This document shows positions 1 to 12,049 of a stretch of DNA of 64,000 nucleotides, one piece after another (positions within the stretch are counted from its first letter, which is position 1; every line of letters starts with the position of its first letter). The notes below the pieces were generated by a model that made no database searches, was not told where the DNA came from, and was given only the letters and a program-made list of their open reading frames with translations. Location: assembly GCA_965153355.1 (NCBI GenBank), contig OZ231126.1:110856001-110920000 (forward strand), read 5' to 3'. Source of the DNA: Flaccisagitta enflata. Lineage: Eukaryota > Chaetognatha > Sagittoidea > Aphragmophora. A program made the translations under genes and the position numbers.

Positions 1-1000
1 TTCTAATGTGCTATAATAGCCAAATAAAGGGTCCCAGCCTAATGGGTTTTTTTTGTCAGCTAGTAAATGGCTTAGGGGAGTCTGATGCAAAATTTCAGAC
101 AAAAGTAATGAATAATAAAGTTTTCACAGCTAAAAAACCAATTTTTTCCGTTTTTTAACCATATTTTTGCATTTTAGGGCCAAAAAACAGTCCTGGAAGT
201 TTCAAATGTGGGTTTTTTTGTCAGGTAAGGATGGAACTTTGGGAACTTGCATGCAAAATTTGGTGACCATAGCTCAAGTAGTTTAGTCATAATAGCTGCT
301 CAAACTGAGATATCTCAAAAAGTAGCATTTTTGGAGGGTTTTTTTTGACAGCTTTTTGAGGATTTTTCATACTTTCCAGTATCCCAGTCCATTAAAATTT
401 TGCAACCAAGTTCATATAGCCCAGGGGTATAGATTCCCACAATGTATACCTTCGTTAAGGGGATTTTTGAAAAATTAGGCCTTTTTGAAAAAATTGGCAA
501 ATTTTTCAGTTTTGAATTTCTGAAATTTACCCACTACGGCCAAACGAAAGCTGGTTTTTTGATAATTTTTTTTTCATAACATAGCTAAAGACAAAAGAAA
601 ATCATAGAAAAAAAAATTTTTGAAAGATTTTGTAAAAAAAAGTTTTTACGGCCAAAAAACAAAAACAGCATTTCTTGAGAAAACATACCTAGACTTTAAA
701 CGGCCATAACTCCGCTTCTAGTGAACCGATTTTGATAAAAATTGATATGCAAGTAAAAAAGAGCTATAATTTGCTTCACCTAAATTTTTATCACTTTCTC
801 TTGAACGGTTTGGGATTTACGTCCGTTTGAAATTTTTTTTTATTTTAAAATGCAATTTTTAGATAGGTGCTCAAATTTTTTGGACGTGCACCTATCCTAG
901 TCATCTTCAGCATGCTTTAAAGTACCCGTATGCAAATTTTCACGCTTCGTGCCGGAAAAGCCGAGTCATTTCCTTAACAACCTGGACTAAAAGTGATTTT
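1..1000. repeat. AT-rich dispersed repeat, copy of the 44-49.7 kb family
   Basis: No gene is seen. The stretch is rich in A and T runs and is recognisably related to 49,150-49,670: both contain a block reading like 'cggccataactccgcttct', a following 'gattttgataaaa' and an end reading 'cctatcctagtc' or 'ccgatcctagtc'. It appears to be a diverged copy of the family that builds the inverted repeat at 44-49.7 kb. Short open frames inside are incidental. Confidence 0.7.
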
Positions 1001-1018
1001 TTTTTTTTAAATCATATG

Positions 1019-1081
1019 TAAGGCACAAGGCATGAGGCATAAGGCATAAGGCATAAGGCATAAGTCATTAGGCATAAGGTG
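1019..1081. repeat. GGCATAA heptamer minisatellite
   Basis: About seven imperfect copies of a 7-8 base unit (ggcataa). The same array recurs inverted at about 6,286-6,345 and direct at about 23,835-23,888, always at the same side of the (GA)n cluster, so it marks the edge of the duplicated block. Confidence 0.8.
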
Positions 1082-1095
1082 ATAGATAATGGAAA

Positions 1096-1143
1096 AGAGA
1101 GAGAGAGAGAGAGAGAATATACAAAATGCAATGGCAATGAGGC

Positions 1144-1198
<55 letters not shown>

Positions 1199-1225
1199 AT
1201 AAACAAGCTGCAATGGCAATGAGAC

Positions 1226-1274
<49 letters not shown>

Positions 1275-1301
1275 ATAAACAAGACGCGATGGCATTGAGG
1301 C

Positions 1302-1336
<35 letters not shown>

Positions 1337-1355
1337 ATGAACAAGATGCGATGGC

Positions 1356-1414
<59 letters not shown>
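1096..1414. repeat. (GA)n microsatellite cluster
   Basis: Five (GA)n tracts are separated by short related spacers reading like 'gcaatggcaatgaggcaatga'. The spacers are themselves repeated, so the cluster grew by duplication of tract plus spacer. The inverted counterpart is 5,815-6,264. Arg-Glu or Ser-Leu open frames across it are artefacts. Confidence 0.9.
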
Positions 1415-1416
<2 letters not shown>

Positions 1417-1420
1417 AAGT

Positions 1421-2006
1421 TCAGACGCTCGCGAAGAACTCGTCCAGTTGCGCTGGATCCAGCGTCAACGGAGGAGACGCGGATGCGTAGATGGGTTTGA
1501 CCGCCGTCTCCTCCTTCTCTTCCTCCGCCTCCTCACGCGCGCAACGCCTTTCTTTGGCGGCACGAGCCGCGGACGCTTCCACCTGAGTTGGGGAATGAGA
1601 TCATTTTTAAATTGTTATCTCGGTTTATTGAATTTCAAAAATAGGCTATGGATCACCTCAAGATGCAAATGGGTGTCACTTACCTCTGCATATTTGGCCT
1701 CGCACTGCCTCTGTCTGTCGCGTTGGTCAACGGGCGCGTACGCGTCAGCAATGGATCTGAAAAGAGGATTGAATTGGTGTTATACAGATAGGGAGCAGTT
1801 GACTTACACATAACCGTGGCTTATATAGATTTTCCATATCTGTGGCTTGGATAGATTTTCTACTCACCTATCGGCGTACACGGCGTCGTTTGGCGCTTGA
1901 CGACGACGACGACGGCGACGTTGAAGAAAGACGGCGACGATGGTGATGATAACGAGGACAACGATCACCAAAGTGGCGATTACGCCCAAAATTTCGTCCG
2001 GAATGG
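1421..2006 (-). pseudogene. Third, 5'-truncated copy of membrane protein M1 (exons 3-5)
   Basis: On the minus strand, exon 5 (1,582-1,421), exon 4 (1,756-1,684) and part of exon 3 (about 2,006-1,868) match the complete M1 gene at 4,367-5,807 with the same splice sites and exon lengths (162 and 73 bases). The copy breaks inside the transmembrane exon at about 2,006, where it joins the middle of the truncated polymerase gene in the same orientation. In the normal layout those two genes are divergent, so this end is rearranged. The retained exon 3 portion carries the longer spacer (DEILG-like) seen in the 25 kb copy. Confidence 0.75.
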
Positions 2007-2009
2007 ATC

Positions 2010-4257
2010 AATTATATTACAAATTTTATTAGCTTGTTTAGCATGCTCCACTAAAATCTCTAGACTTTCTTCCATAGCTTCGGGCCCCCACATGATTTTA
2101 CTCTTAAATTCTGTCAGTTTTAATTGTTTTATATCTTTGTCGTCTCCTGAATTTGGTTCAAAATTAGCGTATGTTTTTACTAATACCATACATACTTTTA
2201 GCTCTTGAGTATATCCCTCCTTCCCATCACTTTGCTTCTCACCAAATAAGCATTCAGAATCTATATAGCTATTGAACAATGGAATTTCTCGACCAATAAT
2301 GGAAGAGCACTCAATATTAGGCGGAATAGCATTTCCCGCCTTATCGCATATCATTTCCGGTAATTTCATGACAGAATGCGACTTGTTAGTGCGACTACAG
2401 TCAATCACGTGATTGCGATATACAGTCCCCAGAAAAAACCTTGAATGACAGTATCTACAGCTCCACCCAGCGTGGTCATCGCGCCCACTTATTCCCTTTG
2501 TTAGCTTTCCATAATTTGTTATAAGACCGCAGTGAGCCATATCTTTTTTCCTTAAAACTAGCAAATCGATATTATGGCTCTCATAATAGCTTATTCCTTC
2601 CTTTTCATTTGGAAAATCTTTTATTTTTTCGGTTATTTTAGGATTAACAGAGCAAAATACATTATAAGAATTTTATCTTTCCCTAAGAGCATCATCATCC
2701 CATCTTAAATCATCATTAGTAGCTAATTTTCTAAGATAGTTTTCACATTTTTCCCTGAGTTTTGTTCTAATACAGTCAACTGGATAGAAATGCAGTGGAT
2801 AGGGCATAGTATATCTCCTAAGTTTTTAACATTAATAATGTAAGATCTAAATTTATGCCCCAACTTTCTTTTCAATGATTCGCTCAAAGAAAAGTAGCAG
2901 GACATTCTTAGCTCATTAGCTATATGAATACGAAGAACAAATCGAAGACAGTCAATCAACTGCTACCCACTAGCTTGGGGGCAAAATTGTTGTATTCTTT
3001 CATCAGTATATTCCCTTATTTCATCAATCAAAAGATCTAGATTAGCAATAACTGTTAATGATGTAATTTTTGTAATGATATGCCTAACTTTTTCAGCATA
3101 TAGATCATCCCCTGGTTCCGTTTGACTAGAATACATAGCCTCTATTCCTCTGAATAAGCAACTTGTTTCTAAAGAAACCTTTAAAAATTTATGTTTTTCA
3201 AACATTTCTTTAATTTCACGCTCAAAACTGGGTCTCAATTTTTCAAAATATTCTATAAAATCATCGCAGCTGCGTGTCATCGTGGAAAGTTATCACTTTG
3301 CGTAGACCATATTGAGTCATTCTACTGGTTTTAGTTATAGTTGCAGGCAATTTTCGCTTTTCCTCACTCGTTCCACCCCCACTCACTCGTCCTTTATGTA
3401 CACATTTTTAGTCGCGTGCTACGCGACTCTACAACCCGCTTTGTTGGTCCGTCGGTCCTTTGGTCCGTCCGTCCGTCGGTCCGTTGGTCCGTCCGTCCGT
3501 CCGTCCGTCACACTTTACTTTTTTTGGGTTTTTGCGGTCTTTGGCCTTACTGCTCCTGCCCAAATGATGGAGTGGCCTTATATATGGCCCCTGCCCACCC
3601 GCATGCGACTTCAGTAGCCGTGTATCCGGCCTTGTTTTATGTGCGAGTCATGTTCATCCTCCCTTAGTTTCACATTGCATAATGGACAGTTGTCAGGTTG
3701 AGATGGATTTGTCGGTTTGATCAATAACCCTCCCCTTTCCCCTGAAAAAAGACCGTGTCTTAATCTATCACATAGTTCTAAAAATGGTTTTCTAATATTG
3801 CTAAACCAGCTTGGATCATCCCCGTGCTTTTGACGTGCGTGAGACTCGCGTTTATGTTCAGCGATATGTAACCCATTAACAACCCTTTCACAAGACTGAC
3901 ACCAATCCGCGAATAGCTTTGGGTGCTTTTGAATGACATGGCTAATTTTCAAGTAGGGGGAGCTGCAAAGAAAATGACACATTTCACAATATAGGGTGTT
4001 AGGTGACACTTTATTATGGCAATATTTAGCTTTAATATGACTTTTCCCATGGTGAATGAATAAACTTTCTTTATCTCCACATGAGAAACCGCAATTCTTT
4101 AGAGAACACTGAAAAAACAAATTTTGTCCACGAGGTTGATAACATTCATCGATGCGAGGTTGTCTGATCTTCCTTTGTGCGCCCGTGATATTCTCTTCAT
4201 CTAGTTCAATGTCCGAACACTTTCGTTTCCAACCGCGCGCGGGTTCCAATGCCGAAT
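2010..4257 (-). pseudogene. N-terminal fragment of Polinton-type DNA polymerase B, left-arm copy
   Basis: The minus strand reads as a close relative of the first 2.2 kb of the polymerase at 26,239-31,122: zinc-finger region (about 4,249-3,640), the middle region, and the stretch ending KICNII. It stops at about 2,010 where sequence jumps to M1 exon 3, so the EndoVII-like patch and all catalytic polymerase motifs are missing. It is further broken by a 220-base mobile element (about 3,411-3,633) and by frame changes near 2,680-2,720 and 2,960. At the codon that is a stop in the right copy (27,972) this copy keeps a Tyr codon. A dead, independently decayed paralogous copy. Confidence 0.85.
3411..3633 (+). 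mobile_element. Family-1 short hairpin/minisatellite element inserted in the polymerase copy
   Basis: It begins with the hairpin GTCGCGTGCTACGCGAC, then 'tctacaacccgctttgt', a (GGTCCGTC)-type minisatellite, a T-rich block, 'ctgctcctgcccaaatgat', 'cccctgcccacccgcatgcg' and ends 'gccgtgtatccggccttg', which can form a small GCCG/CGGC stem. The right-arm copy (about 26,855-26,880) is the uninterrupted site: a run of seven T (minus strand) there, five plus four T flanking here. The insertion therefore sits in a T-run with at most a few duplicated T. No coding capacity. Confidence 0.8.
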
Positions 4258-4309
4258 CTGTGAGATAGAAATGAAATTTGACTAATCATTATCTTTTTCC
4301 TCTTTCCAG
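4258..4309. promoter_or_regulatory. Divergent intergenic strip flanked by two outward-facing 3' splice sites (left arm)
   Basis: On the plus strand a pyrimidine tract ends in 'tttccag' at 4,309, just before the 5' end of M1. On the minus strand a tract ends in 'ctcacag' at 4,258, just before the polymerase reading frame. Only about 50 bases lie between. The pair is conserved in the right arm (26,187-26,238). Upstream exons for both genes would have to lie antisense inside the neighbour, or the leaders come in trans. Confidence 0.6.
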
Positions 4310-4366
4310 GGCGTTTTAATATACACACTCATAATAACAATAACAACAACAACAGACAACAACAAC

Positions 4367-5807
<1,441 letters not shown>

Positions 5808-5811
5808 ACTT

Positions 5812-6345
<534 letters not shown>

Positions 6346-6374
6346 ATGATTTTAAAAAAAAAAATCACTTTGTT

Positions 6375-6560
6375 TCACTTACTTGGTACATTTTCCTCCT
6401 TGGACATGAGCGATTGGTTGGAAGTTAGTGTAGATGATGCATCCGTTATAGATGAGTTAGAAGCGTTTTGATCATCAGAGTTTGTATCAACTTGAGAAAA
6501 AGTTTGTAAATAGTAATTGATTCGTTTATCCGCATCCTCTATCAAAGATTGATTATTCAT
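6375..6560 (-). CDS. Small acidic/polar protein of unknown function, left copy
   Basis: A 61-residue frame starting MNNQSLIEDADKRINYY, rich in Ser, Asn and Asp, with a near-identical right-arm copy at 23,619-23,804. The start codon lies two bases after a TTTAG 3' splice site. Near its end, at CCAA/GTAAGTG, there is a good donor, so the true protein may continue into an unseen exon. No family recognised. Confidence 0.45.
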   Translation of the reverse strand: MNNQSLIEDADKRINYYLQTFSQVDTNSDDQNASNSSITDASSTLTSNQSLMSKEENVPSK

Positions 6561-6674
6561 ATCTAAAGACAATACATAAAGAAAGGGATATGAATAGTAT
6601 ATGGATGTAATGGAAACACAGTTACATAGTACTGTTCACAAACTATCAGTTAATTAGTATTAGCTTACTCTAAA

Positions 6675-7836
6675 TCATTCCATCACACGAGTGTAGAGAC
6701 GATTGCATTGTTGGTCAGTCAGTGCGTTGTCATCTGAAGACAGCTCCAGGTCACTAAACCTAGGTGGATTCTCATTTTGTAACCGCTTCAACTTCCTTTG
6801 ACAATTTTTCATGAGCATTTCCGAGATCTTTTTGGTTTGTTTAGAATCGCGGGCAAAACCACTAAACTGACCCTTCTCATTATCTAGAATGAACTCAAGG
6901 AAGTTTTGATATAGTTTTATAAATTTTATAAAATCCATGCTAAGTGGCCTACTATGCATGTAATTCCATACGGAAGTTTCAAACTCTAAGGCAAACTTGC
7001 CTCTCCCATGCTTGCCTCTCCCCTTAACGAACTTTGCCCTTCTTTCAGATTCCCCTTCTTCAGACTCAGTTTCACTTCTTACACGACGGCGCCTCTGTGC
7101 GTGTTTTCCCGTCTTTCGCACCATTTCTTCGTCACTGCTCAGCGAATTACAACCTGAAGCTGAATCGTCATTGTCATTTCTCTCACTACCTCGTAAGGCC
7201 GTTGTTGACAGATTAACTATCTCTCCTTCTTCTTCTTCTTCTTCTTCTTCTTCTTCTTCTTCTTCTTCTTCTTCTTCTTCGTCTTCTTCTTCCTCTTTCT
7301 TCCCTTCTTCCTCATCAGTGAATTCTACAGTATGAAACGGGGTTGGTTTTCATTGTACATACAAATTCTCACACTCCTTTCCCTCTTTGTTTTCTTTTTC
7401 TTCTTATTCTTTTTCTTCTTCTTCTTTTTCTTCTTCTTCTTCTTCTTCTTGCTCTTCTTCTCGCTCTTCATCGTCATCCAAAACAAATGCGATATCATCC
7501 AAAAAGAAAGTTCCGTCCTCACGTTCGTCTTTCATCACCTCCTCATTCTCTTTCCTCCTCCTCTCCCCCCGCCTCCTCTTCTTCCCTCGGTGGAGTGTCC
7601 CTCAGTGGAGTGGGAGTACATTCCGGAAGTAATTCTTGAGGAATAAAGACTTTGTATTCCGTTGGCGTAACTGGCGTTATTGGAGAAACTTTAGGAAAGT
7701 AACCAGGTGGAGCTGATTTGCTTTTTTGCAGTCCCTCAATGTTGTTGAGATCCAGTGTTTTCGGGCGATTAAAAAAACAACTCCGGCAAAGATAACATTT
7801 TGGGTTAGGCGTGAAACATAGATGTGTGAATGCCAT
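6675..7836 (-). pseudogene. Left-arm copy of the poly-Glu acidic protein, frameshifted
   Basis: On the minus strand the gene starts MAFTHLCFTPNPKCYLC and ends YTRVME, as in the intact 375-residue copy at 22,377-23,504. The interval here is not a multiple of three and the frame is lost near 7,545, at the start of the acidic region, whose GAA/GAG repeats (TTC on the plus strand, about 7,224-7,280 and 7,396-7,455) differ in length between copies. The basic C-terminal part (VRKTGKHAQRRRR onward) is open. Probably inactivated by slippage in or near the coding microsatellite. Confidence 0.8.
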
Positions 7837-7977
7837 AGTTGAACACTTGTTGAAATATTTGCCAAAAAGTTTTTGGAAATGTTTAGTCTTTCTTCCAAAA
7901 AGTGGTTTTATCATTAGGAAAATCTTCGCCTCCTTTTATACTCGCGCGAATTGCGCGTGATGCGTTTGCATGTGCGT

Positions 7978-7980
<3 letters not shown>

Positions 7981-8056
<76 letters not shown>
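7981..8056. repeat. (GA)n microsatellite
   Basis: Perfect GA tract upstream of the acidic protein gene. In the sense direction of that minus-strand gene it is CT. Mirror of about 22,170-22,232. Confidence 0.95.
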
Positions 8057-8060
<4 letters not shown>

Positions 8061-8355
8061 AGACAGAAAGAGACAGACAAAAGCATCATTCGTTGGTTGC
8101 TACCCAAAAAATAGTGGGAGAGAGACGAAAATGCGCGATCGTAAATCTTTGATTCATGAATCTTAGAAAAGAAAACCTAAATGCAATTAGAGTCAACTCT
8201 CAGCCGGAGGTCTCTTTCTTATCGCGTTACCCCTCAAAACACTTTTTTTTCAACTTTCTGTTTAGCGATGACAAGCTCTAAACTTTGGTCAGTTTTCTTT
8301 CCAAATTCATTCTCTCTTTTGACCTTCTGAACCCTTCAATTCTCTCGCAAATAAA

Positions 8356-9770
8356 ATGGTTTTTTTTTTCTGCATTTTGTTCTGCCTTTGGCATTTGACT
8401 TTCGCTCAATTAGGAGCAAACCACGGGGTCCGTCTGGCCGATATCTTCAAAGTTCCAACCTCAACTCCTCACTACTCCTGGTTCAGTCCCCTACAGAGAA
8501 CGACAACAACTAGCCGTCAATATTACCAATGGTGACCTATTTGGTGGAAAAGGCCAAGGTCATCAGTCCCGAGTTTCTCTCGCAAAGCTACGATCGCACC
8601 TCTTACTCGTTTGTCTCCTTACCACGTGTTGAATGTCAAAACTACAACTCCTTGTGTAACAAAACCGGAACTAACGCATTCCACTCAATTTCGGTCCCCG
8701 ACACGTTCCGTCGATCTTCCGTTAAGCTCTTGGCAACAAACATCAAGTTTTACTACTCCGGCGAGTCGTTTCACATTTTCACAGGCAACCACGCAATCTG
8801 ACACGCATATTCACACTCCTAATCCAAAAAGCATGACCAAACAAGCAAAATTTCACTCAAGTACAAACACTCCCACACAAAAACAAACTAACAAGCAATC
8901 ACTCTCAAACACACAATCCGGCACTCTTAAACCTACAAGCACAACCAAACAAGCAAATCTCTACTCAAGCACAAGTACTCCCTCACAATCAATCACACAA
9001 GAAGAGACAAGCAAGCAATCAATCCCAACTCTCCACACTGTCACACATTCCAACCCATATATTCATACTCCTAACCCAACTAGCATAAGCAAACAAGCAA
9101 ACACTCCCACACAAACGATCACACAAAGCACTACACAAAAACAAGAAAACAAGCAAACAGAAGCTATCACAAAAACCCAGGCAAACAAAAAAAAGCAAAC
9201 AAACACAAGCAAAGCAAGCAAACACAAGCAAACACACAAAAGCAAACACAAGCAAACAAACCCCCTCACTAGCATTTTCACTTCAAATCAACCAAGCGCG
9301 CGAGTGATCCAATCCACAGATTCCACTCCCAATCTATCAAGCATCTTCAACACTCAACAATCATTCACTAAAAACCAACCAAGCATTCCATCACTCACTC
9401 AAGAAATCATTGCTACTCCTTCTCCTACAGTGAGAAGTCAATTTACCTCACCAAGCATCACTAGACCAAGCGTCACTCAACCAAGCATGAGTCATACGAG
9501 CATCTCGAACACATTTAGTTTTACCCGATCAATGAATTCAAAACTTCAAACCCCTATTCTCGAGGGTAACAAAGTTGCGACGACGACTGCGACGACGACA
9601 ACAACGACAACACGACAACAACGACTAAGGCGTTTCCCGTTTTGAACGATTCAACTGAAAACAGTTCACTCGAACAATTAAAAATACGCTCATCAGCGTG
9701 GCTATCTTGGTGGCGTGTTTGTCACAGTAAAAAGCGAATTGAATGTAAGTGTCTTCAATAAATAGATTAT
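8356..9770 (+). pseudogene. M2: Thr/Ser/Gln-rich membrane glycoprotein-like gene, left copy without membrane anchor
   Basis: It starts MVFFFCILFCLWHLTFAQLG, a good signal peptide with a likely cleavage after FAQ. The secretory frame ends at about 8,533 and other frames continue, so the front of the gene is either spliced in a way I cannot resolve or broken. From about 8,800 a long frame encodes a low-complexity Thr/Ser/Gln/Lys stalk (repeated PTQKQTNKQ-like units). Compared with the right copy, this copy shifts frame in the ACG-rich stretch near 9,605 and lacks about 240 bases at 9,729 that carry most of the transmembrane and tail region. A GTAAGT donor near 9,750 precedes a family-1 element. 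Confidence 0.65.
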
Positions 9771-9786
9771 TAATTTTCCTTCTCAA

Positions 9787-10647
9787 TTTTTAGTCACACA
9801 CTACGCGACTCTAAACCTCACTTTGTCCACCGGTTGGTCCGTCCATCCGTCCATCCGTCAGTCTGTCCGTCACACTTTAATTTTTGCGGTCTTTGACCTC
9901 GTTTTCTCCAGCAAAGTGATCAAGCAACCTCAAATGCAGCCCCTGCCCACTAGCTTGTACCTAAATGACTAAAAGCAATAAAATCAGAATTCTACAAGTA
10001 GTTCTTGTTGTGGGGCTGTCATGGGCTTCTAATGGCATCAATTTTGGTCTGAAAAATTTGCATCTTGCTGTCCGCGCCTTACCTTGAATTTTCCTTTAGC
10101 CTATGGGAAACCAAAAATTTCAAAGTGCTTAAATCTCTGTTTTGACTGCAGATTTGAAATCTGCAGCAGAAAATACTGTTAATTGAAAGTGCTTTCCTTT
10201 TTTCAATATTCCTTCGGGATCATAGTCAAAATTCATCTTAAAGATATAAAAAAAGGTAAGTTCAGCGATTTTACATATAAATAAAAGAGAAAGGTAAGTT
10301 TTGCAAACTTTGACACTTATTTTGAGTACCTTCTAGTTTGAAAATTGAAAATAGGAAAGTACTTTCAATAAACAGTTTTTCTGCAGATTTCAAATCTGCA
10401 GTCAAAAAAAAGATTTAAGCACTCTGAAATTTTTGGTTTCCTATAGGCTGAGGGAAAATTCAAGGTAAGGTGCTGAAAGCAAGATGCAATTTTTCAGACC
10501 AAAAGTGATGTCATTGGAAGCCCAAGACAGCCCCACAATAAGAACTACTTGTGGAGTTCTGATTTTATTGTTTATTGTCATTTCGGTACAAGCTACTGCC
10601 CACCCGCACACAACTAGGATAGCCGTGTATCCGGCCTTGTTCTCTCC
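9787..10647 (+). mobile_element. Family-1 element (left copy), itself interrupted by a hAT-like MITE
   Basis: It reads hairpin remnant 'agtcacacactacgcgact', minisatellite (ggtccgtccatccgtcc), T-rich block, then 'cccctgcccac', where a 645-base insertion starts. The element resumes with 'ccgcacacaactaggatagccgtg' and ends in 'tccggccttg'. The right-arm equivalent (20,030-20,230, inverted) lacks the insertion. Confidence 0.8.
9951..10595. mobile_element. 645-base foldback MITE with 8-base target duplication (hAT-like)
   Basis: It starts TAGCTTGTACC and ends GGTACAAGCTA, so the termini are inverted repeats. The inverted similarity extends at least about 70 bases and, more loosely, about 260 bases on each side, making a foldback. 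It is flanked by an exact 8-base direct repeat CTGCCCAC (9,943-9,950 and 10,596-10,603). The right arm has the same site once (20,066-20,073, other strand), which proves insertion. An 8-base duplication with TAG-type termini is typical of hAT elements. No coding capacity, so non-autonomous. Confidence 0.85.
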
Positions 10648-10773
10648 TAAGTGACAAAATTCAAATTTTAAATCTCAATATTCTCAATAGCTTTACGACG
10701 CTCGCACGTACGCCACACCGACACGGGACTCTCGCACGTACGCCACACGGGACTCTCGCGGAAGAAACCGGAA

Positions 10774-10998
10774 ATGCGTCTCATCAAGTGGACGTTTATC
10801 ATAGCGCCGATGGCGCTGTTGGCGGCGATGGCGTCGAGGACAACGGCACAATTGGGACCCAGCCAGATCGTCCCCTGGACCGTCCCACGTCCGAGACCTC
10901 ACCCTCATACATCAACTACTGCCAGATATACTTCGACAACCACCTCATCGAATGAAGCAGAAAGCGGGTGGAGCCTACAAGACAAAGCATTACTCTCC
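10774..10998 (+). pseudogene. M3: small membrane protein, left copy truncated before its membrane span
   Basis: The frame starts MRLIKWTFIIAPMALLAAMA (signal peptide), then a Pro/Thr/Ser-rich stretch as in the right copy. Homology stops at about 10,998 within the first residues of the membrane span, where a family-2 repeat begins, so the anchor is gone. Where the right copy has a TGA (19,762-19,764) this copy has a sense codon. The two copies are broken differently. Confidence 0.75.
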
Positions 10999-11500
10999 TT
11001 TTTGGGCAAAGGCCCTAAAGGGCCGATGTCCTGTAGGACACAGGGGGGAATTTCGAGACGTCCGTCCTTCCGTCCGTCCTTCCGTCCGTCCTTCCGTCCC
11101 CCCCCTTGGCCTCAATTTTGCTCTCTCAGGCCTGATTTTGGCCTGATTTTGGCCTGATTTGGGCCCTCTGAGCCATCAGAATAGGCTGTATAGCCCTTTC
11201 AGACCTCCCACCTACTTAGATACCTTAAATCAGCTCTCCACACTTATATGTGCCCCAGACCTCACCAGTCTCCATACCCCAAATCCACCCTCATACCCCA
11301 ATTCAGCTCTTTTAGCCAGTACCACCTTCTGGGCTTCAAGCCTGGCTCTCTCAAACCTCAAATCTACTCTTTAAAAATCCCAATTCTGCCTCTCCCGCTT
11401 CAAACCCCGTTTTTAATGACCCCTGTCCATCTTCAGACCATTATACCCCAGGACGCCCTAAATTCCCTGTGTCCTACAGGACATCGCCTTAAGTCGCTGT
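10999..11500. mobile_element. Family-2 hairpin/minisatellite element
   Basis: It begins near 'ggccctaaagggcc' and the palindrome GTCCTGTAGGAC, followed by a (ttccgtccg) minisatellite, then degenerate 'cctcaaatc' and 'cctgatttt' units, and ends with the matching palindrome GTCCTACAGGAC at about 11,474. A relative lies at 60,640-60,990. The architecture (palindromic tips, cgtcc minisatellite, degenerate centre) parallels family 1. Confidence 0.65.
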
Positions 11501-11871
11501 CTTCAGTTTTCCACACTTTGATCGCATTATAATCTGATGATCAGTTTTCGATTTTTTGATGATTCTTTACGTTAAATTTCAAATCATAATTTCAGATAGC
11601 TTGTTTGTTAACAGGCTGACCGCTGATTCTTATCAATAATTGACGATATCAGCGCAAATTAACGAGAGCAGTCGTTGGTTTTTGTAAATAGTTCCATGCC
11701 ATATTTTTCAAGCCAAGATAAAGATAAGGCTCGGCAGTTATTGAAATGACGTATTTTCACAAGTAAAGATTTCATGAAGCGCTTCCATGAAATGCTTATT
11801 ACTGTCGTTTTATGAGTATATGAATACTTAATCACAGATAGTAGCTTGTTCGTCACTCGTTTCTTCCTTCT

Positions 11872-11910
<39 letters not shown>

Positions 11911-12049
11911 GGAAGCGTGACCCGAGGGCACAGACGCGTCACCGTTTACCTCACTAGGAGGTCAGTAAAATCGCGGTCACTGACCTAAATTCAGGGTCAT
12001 AAATCACAACTGTCAAGTTGGCACACGAACACCGGCTCTTGACATCTAC

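Noticed and set aside
1007-1357. Long open frames of Ser-Leu or Arg-Glu repeats over (GA/CT)n tracts here and at 4.4-4.8, 5.4-6.3, 18.1, 25.6-26.1, 31.2-31.8, 34.8-35.1 and 37.7-37.9 kb
   Set aside because: They are translations of dinucleotide repeats, open in several frames on both strands, with no unique sequence.
3312-3667. Frames reading SVRPSVRPSVRP in family-1 elements
   Set aside because: They translate the (GGTCCGTC) minisatellite; the elements are non-coding and the frames differ between copies.
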